This document shows, in pieces, positions 1 to 8,125 of a stretch of 35,995 bases of DNA (positions within the stretch are counted from its first letter, which is position 1; each line of letters starts with the position of its first letter). The notes under the pieces are model-generated. The model saw nothing but the letters and a program-made list of their open reading frames with translations, did no database searches and was not told where the DNA came from. The position numbers were made by a program, and so were the translations under genes. The stretch covers positions 1-35,995 of the forward strand of contig JAFSUD010000096.1 in the NCBI GenBank assembly GCA_017445405.1, read 5' to 3'. The stretch comes from Synergistaceae bacterium (lineage in GTDB: Bacteria; Synergistota; Synergistia; Synergistales; Aminobacteriaceae).

Positions 1-2752
1 CGTTGAGCCTGAACGTGTCAGCGAGCACCATTCCCGGAAACTCAGTGTAGAACCCTCCGGCCATCTGGTTATATGCCGCCTCAATGTTCACCGCGCTGAT
101 GTAGTACGCAAGCAGTAATATTTCGTTGGCGTGGATCTCGCGGGTGTACTTTGCGTAGAGCTTCTCAGGAGGAATTATGCCGAGCTGGATCAATCTTGCT
201 GTGAAAGTTCCTGTGCCGCTGAACGGGTCAAGGATGTGCACGCCTTCAGCCGAGAGTCCGCCGTCAATGCTGAGGAGGTCTCTTGCTGCCCAGTCTGCGC
301 TCCTGATGATGAAGTCAACGATCTGTTCAGGGGTGTAGACGATGCCGAGAGTCTTTGCCGTGCGTGAGAAAGCCTGAGCAAAAAAGTTCTCGTAGATGTT
401 GCGGAGTAATTTCTGCTTGGCCTCTCCTGTTGAGGCGGAACGTGCTTTGTCGCGGACGTGCTCGTTGAACTTTTCGAGTCCTCTGGGGTCGAGGTCTGCA
501 CCGCTGGCTTCGAGGATGGCGCGCATTTTCTGCATGGACTGAGAGACAGGGTTGTAGTCAGCGAAGCCGGTAAATATTGCGTCAAAGACTTCTTTGCTGG
601 TGATGTGCTGTGCGAGCATTTCGACGGCCTGCTCAGGAGAGATTGAGGGGTTGATGGCGGCGCGGAGTTCTTGTGTGAAGGAGTCGAAGTCTTCTCTGAC
701 GGTGGGGATAGCTGAGGTTATGCGTGCGGAGATGGCCTGAAAAGCGTTGACGAGGTCAGCAACCCATGATGACCAATATTCACGGTCGCCGCATTTTCTG
801 ACCATGCGGATGTAGATTTGCTGCCTGTATTTTTCTGCGAGGTCGTCATTGAGCCATTCGTGATGTTGTCTGCTGCCGGGTGCTAAGACGCGGATTTTTG
901 CGGAGCTGCCGCCGAAGTCGAGGGAGTTGATGACGGCGTTGAAGTGGTCATCATGAGCGCGGAGGGCCTGAAGGACTTTCCAGACGGTGCGGTAGCTGTC
1001 GTTGTTGTCGAGGGCTTCTTCAGGGGTTTCGCCGGGTTTGACGATTACGGGGAGGATGACGTAGCCGTATTTTTTGCCGGGAGATTTGCGCATGACTCTT
1101 CCCACACTCTGCACAATGTCAATCTCTGAGGATTTGGGGCTGATGAAGATTACTGCGTCTAGTGCGGGAACGTCAACACCTTCACACAGACAGCGTGCGT
1201 TGCTGAGGATTCGGCAGGCGGGGGATTCGTCCTTGAGCCACTGGAGGGAGGATGAACGTTTTGCGGAGGAGTCTTTGCCGTCAATGTGGCGAGTGGCTAG
1301 GGGATAGGGAGTAGGGGCTAGGGGTGAGGGGGTAGGGGTTAGGGATGTGAAGCGGTCGGCGAAGGAGGCAAATTCTTTCGAGGCAGCTATTGTGCTGGCG
1401 AAGGCTACGGCTCTGTGCATGGGGGATGTATCGCTCTCCAGAAAATCCTCGTCAACCGTGCTGATGTCCTTAGCGAGTGCGCGGCTGACTCCCTGAACGA
1501 TTGCGGGCATGTCCGGTTCGTCGGGGTTATCCTTCTCGACCATGAAGACCATAACCTTATAGTCGGTGAGCAGATTTTGTTCGACTGCCTGAGAGAATGA
1601 GAGCCTGAAAAATTCGGGGCCGTAAATTTCTGCGTTGTCCATTGAGCAGAGGAGTATGTTATCGTCCTGAGCTTTGGCCTTGAGGTTTTCGGTGAAGATT
1701 TTGGGCGTGGCAGTCATGTAGAGGCGTTTGCGTGAGTGTATGAAGTCGTTATCGTGCACGAGCCTGAAGTACGAGTCGGCTGAGGCTGTGCCTGCTGTGC
1801 GGTGAGCTTCATCGCAAATCACAATGTCGAACTCAGGGAGGCCGTTTTTCTGTGCGTCAGATATTACCTGCAAAGACTGGTACGTCGAGAAAATCACGGT
1901 CATAGCTTCGGAGTCCGGCGTGAACTCTCTCACAAGATTAACTGCGTCAGTAGTGGGAGGTATCACGAGGTCGGAGAGCTTCATATCCTCATCGGGGTAA
2001 TCTTTTCGTCCGACTGTTGCGTCCGAACACACGGCGAATGAGCGCAGGGGTATAGCTTCGTCGCTGTCATAGTTCCACGCGAGGAGGGACTGATTCAGGA
2101 GGGAGATTGACGGCACGAGCACGAGCACGAGTCCGCCTTTGCCAGCGTAACGTTCTGCGATTCGCTGAGAGGTGAGCGTCTTTCCTGTACCGCAGGCCAT
2201 GATGAGTTTTCCCCTGTCGCTGTGAGAGAAGCCCTCAATGACTGCATCAACTGCTTGCGTCTGGTGAGGGAGTAGAGTCTTGACGGTGTAGCTGACGTTT
2301 TCGGGGTAAGCTGACCAGTCGAGAGTCGAACGGTCTAAATCCCTCAATGTGAGGCAGGTAACCGGAGGGACTTGGCCGGAGAGGGTGTCTCTTGCGTTGC
2401 GCCCGAAATTCCCCGTGAGCGTGAAGAGGATTCGGCGTGAGTAGATGGCTTTGCTGCTTGCGGCGAGGAAGGAGTCGAGTTCGGCCTTTGTGATGGACGA
2501 GTCGTCATCTCTGAACTTGCACTGCACAGCACAGTACGAGTCCGAGTCGCGGAGCTTTGCGACAATGTCAATGCCTGTGTCAGGCTGGCCGTTTGCGATG
2601 GGGGAGTCTTTCCAGAGCCGAGCATCAGAATACAGTGATTTATGGAGCTTGTCATGCCTGAGGAAGTAGAGGCAGAGAAGCTCAAAGAGCCGGCCCTTTT
2701 CGGAGTCGGAAGAGCCGTGAATGCTGGTGATTATGTCGCTGAGAGTCTGCAT
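1..2752 (-). CDS. Type ISP-like restriction-modification enzyme (nuclease-helicase-methylase), partial
   Basis: Single-chain restriction-modification enzyme; the start is ATG at 2752 and the C-terminus lies beyond the window start. The visible 917 codons hold, in order, an Mrr-like PD-(D/E)XK nuclease (D62, then Q77-C-K79), an SF2 helicase with Walker A ACGTGKT (186-192), DEAH (314-317) and motif VI QSVGR (548-552), a linker, and the start of an N6-adenine methylase with motif DPFSGTGTF from D842. This order matches Type ISP enzymes such as LlaGI and LlaBIII, which cleave foreign DNA by ATP-driven translocation and protect host DNA by methylation. The target recognition domain should be off the window. 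The frame was checked at both ends and in the middle and is open. A proline-rich insert at about residues 469-487 is encoded by a G-rich heptamer repeat. An Mrr-helicase-methylase of another subtype remains possible. Confidence 0.88.
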   Translation of the reverse strand, partial: MQTLSDIITSIHGSSDSEKGRLFELLCLYFLRHDKLHKSLYSDARLWKDSPIANGQPDTGIDIVAKLRDSDSYCAVQCKFRDDDSSITKAELDSFLAASSKAIYSRRILFTLTGNFGRNARDTLSGQVPPVTCLTLRDLDRSTLDWSAYPENVSYTVKTLLPHQTQAVDAVIEGFSHSDRGKLIMACGTGKTLTSQRIAERYAGKGGLVLVLVPSISLLNQSLLAWNYDSDEAIPLRSFAVCSDATVGRKDYPDEDMKLSDLVIPPTTDAVNLVREFTPDSEAMTVIFSTYQSLQVISDAQKNGLPEFDIVICDEAHRTAGTASADSYFRLVHDNDFIHSRKRLYMTATPKIFTENLKAKAQDDNILLCSMDNAEIYGPEFFRLSFSQAVEQNLLTDYKVMVFMVEKDNPDEPDMPAIVQGVSRALAKDISTVDEDFLESDTSPMHRAVAFASTIAASKEFASFADRFTSLTPTPSPLAPTPYPLATRHIDGKDSSAKRSSSLQWLKDESPACRILSNARCLCEGVDVPALDAVIFISPKSSEIDIVQSVGRVMRKSPGKKYGYVILPVIVKPGETPEEALDNNDSYRTVWKVLQALRAHDDHFNAVINSLDFGGSSAKIRVLAPGSRQHHEWLNDDLAEKYRQQIYIRMVRKCGDREYWSSWVADLVNAFQAISARITSAIPTVREDFDSFTQELRAAINPSISPEQAVEMLAQHITSKEVFDAIFTGFADYNPVSQSMQKMRAILEASGADLDPRGLEKFNEHVRDKARSASTGEAKQKLLRNIYENFFAQAFSRTAKTLGIVYTPEQIVDFIIRSADWAARDLLSIDGGLSAEGVHILDPFSGTGTFTARLIQLGIIPPEKLYAKYTREIHANEILLLAYYISAVNIEAAYNQMAGGFYTEFPGMVLADTFRLN
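1297..1345. repeat. G-rich degenerate heptamer repeat (TAGGGGN) inside the Type ISP gene
   Basis: On the plus strand about six imperfect copies of a TAGGGGN unit follow one another. Read on the minus strand they stay in frame and encode a Pro/Thr/Leu stretch (SLTPTPSPLAPTPYPLA) between two conserved pieces of the second helicase domain. The clustered G-runs could also form a G-quadruplex. Confidence 0.8.
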
Positions 2753-2830
2753 GACGGAATATCCCCTTAGTGTGTGATAATCTGTGAATTGCGTATACTA
2801 TATCAGATTTCAAGAAGGTAACTTACTAAA

Positions 2831-2866
2831 GCAAAATTGAGGCCTCCCATTTTTCAGAGAGACCTC
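2831..2866 (-). terminator. Intrinsic terminator after the first PepSY gene
   Basis: Downstream of the stop at 2876 the minus strand forms a 10-bp stem (GAGGTCTCTC with GGGAGGCCTC, one G-T pair) around an 8-base A-rich loop, followed by AATTTTG. It should stop transcription before the Type ISP gene. Confidence 0.8.
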
Positions 2867-2875
2867 ACAAGTTTA

Positions 2876-3214
2876 CTAGTCGTCAAGCTCAAATTTCAGA
2901 ACCTTTCCCGTTACTGCATCTATCTCGATGTCGTACTCATCACGTCCTGAGACGCACTCCAGCTTGTACACAGGCCGGAAGTTTTCTGCATTAGGGTAAT
3001 CGTCCGACTCGTCTTCAAGCTCGAGTTCCTTCACCCTGAAGCTCTCCGTCCCGAGAGTCTCTGCCGCAATCTCCCGAGCTTCCCTCTCAGTCAGCAGCGC
3101 AATGTTCCTTCTCGCTGCCTCCTCACGTACATAACGCCCCTCATGATCTGCAAATGCTCCTCCGCAGACATTAAGCACTATCACCCCAATCAATAACGCG
3201 CATAACTTCTTCAT
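2876..3214 (-). CDS. Small exported PepSY-domain protein
   Basis: Protein of 112 aa with a Sec signal peptide (about residues 1-22, cleavage after AFA). The mature part resembles a single PepSY domain: a helix with AREIAAETLG, then a beta sheet with PVYKLEC and a closing IDAVTGKVLKFE. PepSY domains occur in M4 peptidase propeptides and in many small periplasmic proteins, where they are thought to inhibit or bind peptidases. ATG at 3214 follows AGGAGGAAT. It is a diverged paralogue of the gene just upstream (3274-3630), sharing the AYRRN/AARRN and FRPVY segments. An intrinsic terminator separates the two, so it probably depends on read-through. The specific role is unknown. Confidence 0.8.
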   Translation of the reverse strand: MKKLCALLIGVIVLNVCGGAFADHEGRYVREEAARRNIALLTEREAREIAAETLGTESFRVKELELEDESDDYPNAENFRPVYKLECVSGRDEYDIEIDAVTGKVLKFELDD

Positions 3215-3230
3215 GACTATTCCTCCTTAC

Positions 3231-3261
3231 AAAAAATGCCCTCCCGTTTTTCAGAGAGGGC
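3231..3261 (-). terminator. Intrinsic terminator between the two PepSY genes
   Basis: The minus strand reads GCCCTCTC, a short A-rich loop, then GGGAGGGC followed by ATTTTTT. The loop and left arm closely match the terminator at 2831-2866, suggesting that gene and terminator duplicated together. It ends about 17 bases before the next start codon, so it may act as an attenuator for the downstream copy. Confidence 0.8.
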
Positions 3262-3273
3262 TGTAAATCTTAG

Positions 3274-3630
3274 TTAATACACCTGCCGGAAACTGAGTAC
3301 TTGTCCTGTTACTGCATCAACTTTCACGCTGTAGCCTCTGCCGACTGATACGCAGTTCAGCGTGTAAACAGGCCGGAAATCTGTGCTGTCAGGATACTTT
3401 CCTGCTTCGTTGTCGAAAACTATATCCGTGAATGTTATGCTGCGTGAACCTACACGGTTTGCTGTTATCACCTGAGCCTGTGCTATCGGAATAAGCCTTA
3501 TGTTACGTCTGTATGCCTCTGCCCGGACACCCTCGCCTTCGCGGTAATGATTAATCTTGTACGCAAATCCATCTTCTGAGAAAGCCAGCACCATGAAAAT
3601 CACAAGCAGTGCGATGAATTTTCTTCTCAA
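3274..3630 (-). CDS. Small exported PepSY-domain protein, TTG start
   Basis: Protein of 118 aa with a signal peptide (residues 1-23, FSEDGFA) and one PepSY-like domain ending VDAVTGQVLSF. It is the upstream paralogue of the gene at 2876-3214. The start is TTG at 3630; stop codons TAG and TAA lie immediately upstream in frame, so no longer form exists. The only Shine-Dalgarno-like sequence is a run of 13 G that ends 8 bases before the TTG, so tract length could affect translation. A possible promoter lies at 3694-3722. Function is unknown; periplasmic peptidase inhibition is only a family-level guess. Confidence 0.75.
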   Translation of the reverse strand: MRRKFIALLVIFMVLAFSEDGFAYKINHYREGEGVRAEAYRRNIRLIPIAQAQVITANRVGSRSITFTDIVFDNEAGKYPDSTDFRPVYTLNCVSVGRGYSVKVDAVTGQVLSFRQVY

Positions 3631-3638
3631 TTACTAAG

Positions 3639-3651
3639 CCCCCCCCCCCCC
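3639..3651 (-). promoter_or_regulatory. G13 homopolymer acting as ribosome binding site
   Basis: Thirteen consecutive C on the plus strand, G on the minus strand, lie between the presumed promoter and the TTG start at 3630. No other purine-rich site is present. Such tracts are prone to slipped-strand length change. Draft assemblies often miscount them, so the exact length is uncertain. Confidence 0.6.
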
Positions 3652-3693
3652 TGTTAAAATTACTGATTATTAAGAAATGGGATAACGGCTGAT

Positions 3694-3722
3694 ATTCTAC
3701 ACGTATTCTGTCAGAAACACAA
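3694..3722 (-). promoter_or_regulatory. Possible promoter for the PepSY pair
   Basis: The minus strand has TTGTGT (3722-3717), a 17-base spacer and TAGAAT (3699-3694). The -10 is good and the -35 weak. It lies about 65 bases upstream of the TTG start. Confidence 0.35.
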
Positions 3723-3795
3723 ACTGTTTTATGAAGAAATCGGCCGTTAATCTGCTTAAGTTTACTTCCTGAATCTGCGTTCCGTCTTCTCCGCA

Positions 3796-5319
3796 CTAAT
3801 ACACAAATTCCTTCTCGTAGTCCGGATTCTGCTCCGGGTAATCTGTCCTGTTATGAGTCCCGCGGCTCTCCTTTCGGTTAAGGGCTGCTTTCGCGATGAG
3901 GTGAATCGCTAATGCTGTCTGAGACGTGAGGTCGTCTTTCGCGGTGTCAGGTGAAGACATAATATCATGAGTCGCCTTCAAAGCTGCCTCTAAATCTGTG
4001 CCGTTCCTGTAGACTCCGAGCGCATGTCCCGCAATCTTCTGCAGCTCATCAAGATATTTCGTCCTCACAGAATCATCGCGCCTGTACTCTACGGGATGCT
4101 CGCCCACAGCTCTATCAAGTTCGCCCGTCCTCATGATGCCCTCTGCGCAGAGGAGTCCTGAGAGTGTAGCCTGACTCGCTGCGTTCCCTGCACACCTGCA
4201 CGCTCCGTGAATCCCTCCGCAAGCCTCGCCTACCGCGTACAGGCCGGGCACATCGGACTCGTAGTTGCTGTCGACTCTGATTCCTCCGGAGAAGCTGTGA
4301 GGCATAGGCCCGACCTCGAGAAGCTCTTTCGTGGGATCGCACCCGCTCTTCATGAGGCGGTCATAGAACCACGGATAGGCCTTGAGGACTTTCACGTCAA
4401 TGTGCCTTAAGTCTACCCAGATTCCGCCGTGAGGATTGCCCTTCCCCTTTGCGACCTGCTTCCAGATTTCGTGGTTGATGAGTGATTTCGGTGCTCCAGC
4501 TTCTCCCTGAGGCCTGACCTCAAGCAAAAAGCGTTCACCGTCAGAGTTCAGCAAGTATCCTCCTTCGCCGAGCATTGCCGTCGGGCATGGTTCACCTACT
4601 GCACCGGCTGGAGACATCATGACCATCGGCTCGAACTCGATAAACTCAATGTCTACCAGCTTTGCGCCAGCGTTCTTGGCCATGCCTAGAGTGTTTCCCT
4701 TCACGTCGTCAGGATATGTTGACGTGCCGAGAAGATTTCCGACTCCTCCCCATGACGCGACAACTACAGGAGCGTAGACGTTGTAGGGTTCTCCGTCATC
4801 CTCAATGACTGTGAAGCCGTCAATTTTGCCGTCGGGACTCTTGAGGACGTTCACGACGACGCAGTTATTGTGAAACTCTATGCCGGCCTCAGCGAGACGC
4901 TTAAGCATGACGTTCTCTATCTCTACTCCTATCAGATTCGTAGTCTGGCAGAGAGAGCGCGGGTAAGTGTGTCCCGAGACGTGGCGTAACTTGATGCTTC
5001 CGTCGTCATTATGCGCAAAAGTTACTCCCCACCTGCAGAGAAGTTCATAGCCCTGAAGAGTCGCATCTGCCATTTCGTGAACTAGCTGCTTGTTGCCGAT
5101 GTTGTAGCCTGCAGCGAGCATGTCCTTAGCGTACTGTTCTGGAGTATCGCCGTAAGGGTTGCCGGGAAGGACAAAGTTTATTGCTGCGATGTAGGGAGTG
5201 CCTCCGAGTCCATTAGCGTAAATTGCTATGTCCTTCACGCCGTGTTCATGAAGACGTGCTGCAGTTGCGAGAGCGGCTAATCCGCTTCCTGCTATTGCGG
5301 CTTTGTGATGTCTTGCCAT
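3796..5319 (-). CDS. FAD-dependent oxidoreductase, fumarate reductase/succinate dehydrogenase flavoprotein family
   Basis: Flavoprotein of 507 aa. The N-terminal Rossmann fold starts at residue 8 (IAGSGLAALATAARL); HVSGHTYPR at about 113 matches the FrdA/SdhA/NadB substrate region; GGIRVDSNYESDVPGLYAVGE and HGACRCAGNA at about 345-380 form the FAD/active-site segment; the helical C-terminus carries the typical NRKESRGTHNRTDYPEQN. It probably oxidises or reduces a dicarboxylate or related C-C bond in the cytoplasm. No signal peptide, haem domain or SdhB/FrdB partner is present, so its electron partner is unknown. It is the last gene of the acid-catabolism island, 65 bases after the TRAP permease and separated from it by a hairpin. 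Start ATG follows AAGGAGATGCAAAA. L-aspartate oxidase is less likely because no other nad gene is near. Confidence 0.82.
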   Translation of the reverse strand: MARHHKAAIAGSGLAALATAARLHEHGVKDIAIYANGLGGTPYIAAINFVLPGNPYGDTPEQYAKDMLAAGYNIGNKQLVHEMADATLQGYELLCRWGVTFAHNDDGSIKLRHVSGHTYPRSLCQTTNLIGVEIENVMLKRLAEAGIEFHNNCVVVNVLKSPDGKIDGFTVIEDDGEPYNVYAPVVVASWGGVGNLLGTSTYPDDVKGNTLGMAKNAGAKLVDIEFIEFEPMVMMSPAGAVGEPCPTAMLGEGGYLLNSDGERFLLEVRPQGEAGAPKSLINHEIWKQVAKGKGNPHGGIWVDLRHIDVKVLKAYPWFYDRLMKSGCDPTKELLEVGPMPHSFSGGIRVDSNYESDVPGLYAVGEACGGIHGACRCAGNAASQATLSGLLCAEGIMRTGELDRAVGEHPVEYRRDDSVRTKYLDELQKIAGHALGVYRNGTDLEAALKATHDIMSSPDTAKDDLTSQTALAIHLIAKAALNRKESRGTHNRTDYPEQNPDYEKEFVY

Positions 5320-5336
5320 TTTTGCATCTCCTTCCT

Positions 5337-5367
5337 AAAAGTTAAGGGGGACAGCTAATTATCCCCC
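5337..5367 (-). terminator. Hairpin between TRAP permease and flavoprotein genes
   Basis: The minus strand reads GGGGGA, a 10-base loop, TCCCCC, then TTAACTTTT. It is a plausible partial terminator that would lower expression of the flavoprotein relative to the transporter. Confidence 0.6.
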
Positions 5368-5384
5368 TGACTTATTATTGATGA

Positions 5385-7355
5385 CTATGCTGCTGCCGGA
5401 GTCGCTTTCCTGCTGTTCAGGAACAGGATAACGATTCCGAGTACTGCTCCGATGATTGAGCTTATCATCTCGGGAGCTATCAGGCACAACGCCGCCGCGA
5501 AGAGCAATACTCTCTCGAACACGTTCATGTTTGCCTTGAAGTACCCTGCGACCATGACAGCCAGGAAGTAAGTCCCGAGTGCGAGCTGAACCGTCGCAAT
5601 CACTATCTCCTGAACATTGCCCTTGAGAAGAAGCGGAGGGTTATACACGAACACGAACGGCACAAGGAATCCCACCATTGCGAACGTGAAGCCCTTCAGG
5701 CCTGTCTTCATTGCGTCAGCTCCTGCGATACCCGCCGCAGTGTATGAGGCCACGCACACAGGAGGAGTTATCTGCGCCATGATGCCGTAGTAGAACACGA
5801 ACATGTTCGCGCAGAGGTTGGCTGTTGCAGGCTCGAGTCCTGTCTGCAGAAGTATGGGCTGAATGCAGGGCACGAACAGAATCACGCCTACGAGGTACGC
5901 AGCTACTGTTGGCAGAGCCATTCCGAGAATCATGCACCCGACCATAGCAATGCACATTGCGAGGAAGAGGTAATTTGTGCCCAGAGAACGGATCAGGACG
6001 GAGAGGTTCGTAGCCAGAGATGTCTGCTGAGTTACTACGTTGATGATGATTCCGCACGCGGCTGTGGGGATTGCTATTGCGGCGGCCTGTTTCGCTCCGT
6101 CAACGCAGCAGTCCCAGAGCTGGCGGAGATTCAGGAAGTCGGGCTTGTTGACGAAGTAGTTAATCACGTCGCACGCAAGGCATGAGAAGATTCCGACCAT
6201 GCCCGCACGCATGAGCGAGTAGCCCCTGATGATCCACACGACAAGAAGAATCGCCGGAAGAATCAGGTAGAGTCTCGGCAGGATGGGACGGTCTACACGG
6301 ATTGATGCGTCCGCTGTAGAGTCAAGATTTGCTGCTCTCTTGGCCGCGAGCTTGTCGACGAGCACGAACACCGCAAAGTAATACGCCACTGCAGGAATAA
6401 TCGCGCTTGCCGCTATGGACATGTAGTTCACGCCGAGCATTTCAGCCATGATGAACGCTCCGACTCCCATGATGGGCGGCATTATCTGGCCTCCTGTTGA
6501 TGCCACTGCCTCGACTGCCCCGGCCTCTTCAGGTTCGTAGCCTATCTTCTTCATCATGGGAATAGTCATTACGCCGGTGGTTGCGACGTTGGCGACTGCA
6601 GAGCCTGAAATCATGCCCATCAGTCCGGAAGAGAGAACGGCTGCTTTTGCCGGGCCTCCTGATGACTTGTTGGAGAGCTTCATTCCCATATCGATTAATA
6701 GCTGTCCTCCGCCTATGGTTGAGAAGAATGCTCCGAACACTATGAAGTAGAACAATGTGTTAGCACTCGTCAGAAGGGGCGTTCCGAAGACTCCGCTCTC
6801 CGTCATGGTCATTCCGGAGGTGAACTCCTCGATGAACTGGTCAAACGACTTTGCGTTGGTGTGGAGAATGCCGGGCAGGTACGGTGAGATCCATGCGTAG
6901 ATGATGAACGCCGTGATGAATCCTGCGAGCATTCCTCCGAGAGTACGGTAGACAGCCACAAGCAGGAGAACGATTGCGACGACCATAGCCGCGTGGTCAA
7001 TGGTCATGACTTCATCGACACCGATAACGTAATCATTGAGGCGCGCGAACTGAGTCAGGATGTACCACAGCAGATAGCCGATACCTGCGAAAGCTGCAAG
7101 GTCTGTGATGTTCCACCATGAATGCTTGTTCAGAAGCGCAGGGTCTACGGGCTGGCCGGACTCTTCCGCTGCCTTCTTGACCTTCTTTCTGTAGGCGTAA
7201 TCCGCAGGGTAATAGATGAACACAAGCGTTAATGCAAAGATTAAGTGTATAGGACTCTGGAGCATAGGAGCGAACTGCTTAACCAGAGCGATATACATCT
7301 GAAACGCAAAGAATGCCACTGTTACTAGAACTGCTGCTATTGTGCGAATGTCCAT
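5385..7355 (-). CDS. TRAP transporter fused permease (DctQM type, TAXI family)
   Basis: Membrane protein of 656 aa with many hydrophobic segments. The first ~200 residues correspond to the small DctQ-like subunit plus linker, and the rest to the large DctM subunit (segments with GGGQLLIDMG, SGSAVANVATTG and STGGQIMPPIMG are typical). It moves an organic acid across the inner membrane using an ion gradient together with the TAXI binding protein encoded at 8126-9130. The gene for that protein and this one flank the broken SDR in the same transcription unit. The ATG at 7355 follows GAGGAGATGATATTTTT, and the SDR stop overlaps this leader. The substrate cannot be read from the sequence; neighbouring enzymes suggest a hydroxy or sugar acid. 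Confidence 0.93.
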   Translation of the reverse strand: MDIRTIAAVLVTVAFFAFQMYIALVKQFAPMLQSPIHLIFALTLVFIYYPADYAYRKKVKKAAEESGQPVDPALLNKHSWWNITDLAAFAGIGYLLWYILTQFARLNDYVIGVDEVMTIDHAAMVVAIVLLLVAVYRTLGGMLAGFITAFIIYAWISPYLPGILHTNAKSFDQFIEEFTSGMTMTESGVFGTPLLTSANTLFYFIVFGAFFSTIGGGQLLIDMGMKLSNKSSGGPAKAAVLSSGLMGMISGSAVANVATTGVMTIPMMKKIGYEPEEAGAVEAVASTGGQIMPPIMGVGAFIMAEMLGVNYMSIAASAIIPAVAYYFAVFVLVDKLAAKRAANLDSTADASIRVDRPILPRLYLILPAILLVVWIIRGYSLMRAGMVGIFSCLACDVINYFVNKPDFLNLRQLWDCCVDGAKQAAAIAIPTAACGIIINVVTQQTSLATNLSVLIRSLGTNYLFLAMCIAMVGCMILGMALPTVAAYLVGVILFVPCIQPILLQTGLEPATANLCANMFVFYYGIMAQITPPVCVASYTAAGIAGADAMKTGLKGFTFAMVGFLVPFVFVYNPPLLLKGNVQEIVIATVQLALGTYFLAVMVAGYFKANMNVFERVLLFAAALCLIAPEMISSIIGAVLGIVILFLNSRKATPAAA

Positions 7356-7373
7356 AAAAATATCATCTCCTCA

Positions 7374-8109
7374 TTAGTTCATGTAAGTTCCGCCGTTGAT
7401 GTTGATGCTCTCTCCGGTGATGAACCCGGCCAAGTCCGACGCTAGGAACACCGCCAGAGCTGCAATGTCCTCACCTGTTCCGAGATGACGGAGCGGGATA
7501 TTTCCGAGCAGCTTTTCTCTGTACTCAGGAGTCCACTGCAGGGACATATCCGTTTCGACAGGTCCGGGGCATATCGAGTTCACGCGTATACCTTCAGGCC
7601 CGAAGTCGTAGGCGAGCTTCCGGGTGAGTGCGTCAAGTCCTGCCTTGCTTGCTCCGTAACAGGCTGATGATGTCGGGTGAGCTGTCTTCCCTGCACGAGA
7701 TGACAATGTTGATAATCACTCCTGCCTTCTGTGCCAGCATGTGAGGGATTACGCACTGGCACGCATAGAACGCTCCGGTCAGGTTCACACGCAAAATCCT
7801 GTCCCACTCGTCGGGCGTGAGGTCAAGAAACTTTGTGCGCGAGTTGATGCCTGCGTTGTTGACGAGAATATCAATGCGTCCGTATCTGCTCATGCACTCA
7901 TCAGCGAGTCTCTGTGAGGTCGAGAGTTCACCAATATCACCGGCGACGAAAGCACAGCCCAGCTCTTCCGCGAGAGGCCGTGAAGATTCTTCACTGGAGC
8001 TGTGAATCACGAGACCCGCCCCGTGAGAAGCAAAGGCCATAGCTGCAGCCCTGCCGATCCCGCGAGACGAGCCTGTGATTATTGCCGTTTTCCCTTCAAG
8101 AAGTTTCAT
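7374..8109 (-). pseudogene. Short-chain dehydrogenase/reductase, interrupted by a frameshift
   Basis: Two adjacent frames together make a complete classical SDR of about 245 aa. The first (from ATG at 8109) has the cofactor motif TGSSRGIG and NNAG and runs to VIINI; the second (to the stop at 7374) continues with SSRAGKTA, the catalytic YGASK and the C-terminal GESININGGTYMN. The break is at about 7700-7706, just before the expected catalytic serine, and is a net change of one lost or two missing bases. No slippery sequence is visible there. Either the gene is a recent pseudogene or the base count is an assembly error. If intact, it would be an NAD(P)-dependent hydroxy-acid or sugar-acid dehydrogenase of the island. 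It lies between the TAXI protein and the permease genes. The Shine-Dalgarno is weak. Confidence 0.85.
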
Positions 8110-8125
8110 GAAGCGTAAGGGTGAA

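Noticed and set aside
1-2752. Stand-alone Mrr nuclease, helicase and methylase genes broken by frameshifts
   Set aside because: The frame was checked at the nuclease, Walker A, DEAH, repeat insert, motif VI and methylase positions and is one continuous frame.
3551-3796. 81-codon frame through the 13-G tract on the minus strand
   Set aside because: It encodes a Gly run from the homopolymer and low-quality sequence, overlaps the PepSY gene in another frame and lacks a start site. Length change in the tract cannot fuse it to the PepSY frame because TAG TAA lie directly upstream of the TTG.
7695-7710. Programmed frameshift in the SDR gene
   Set aside because: No slippery heptamer, internal Shine-Dalgarno or downstream pseudoknot was seen at the break; SDRs are not known to use recoding.
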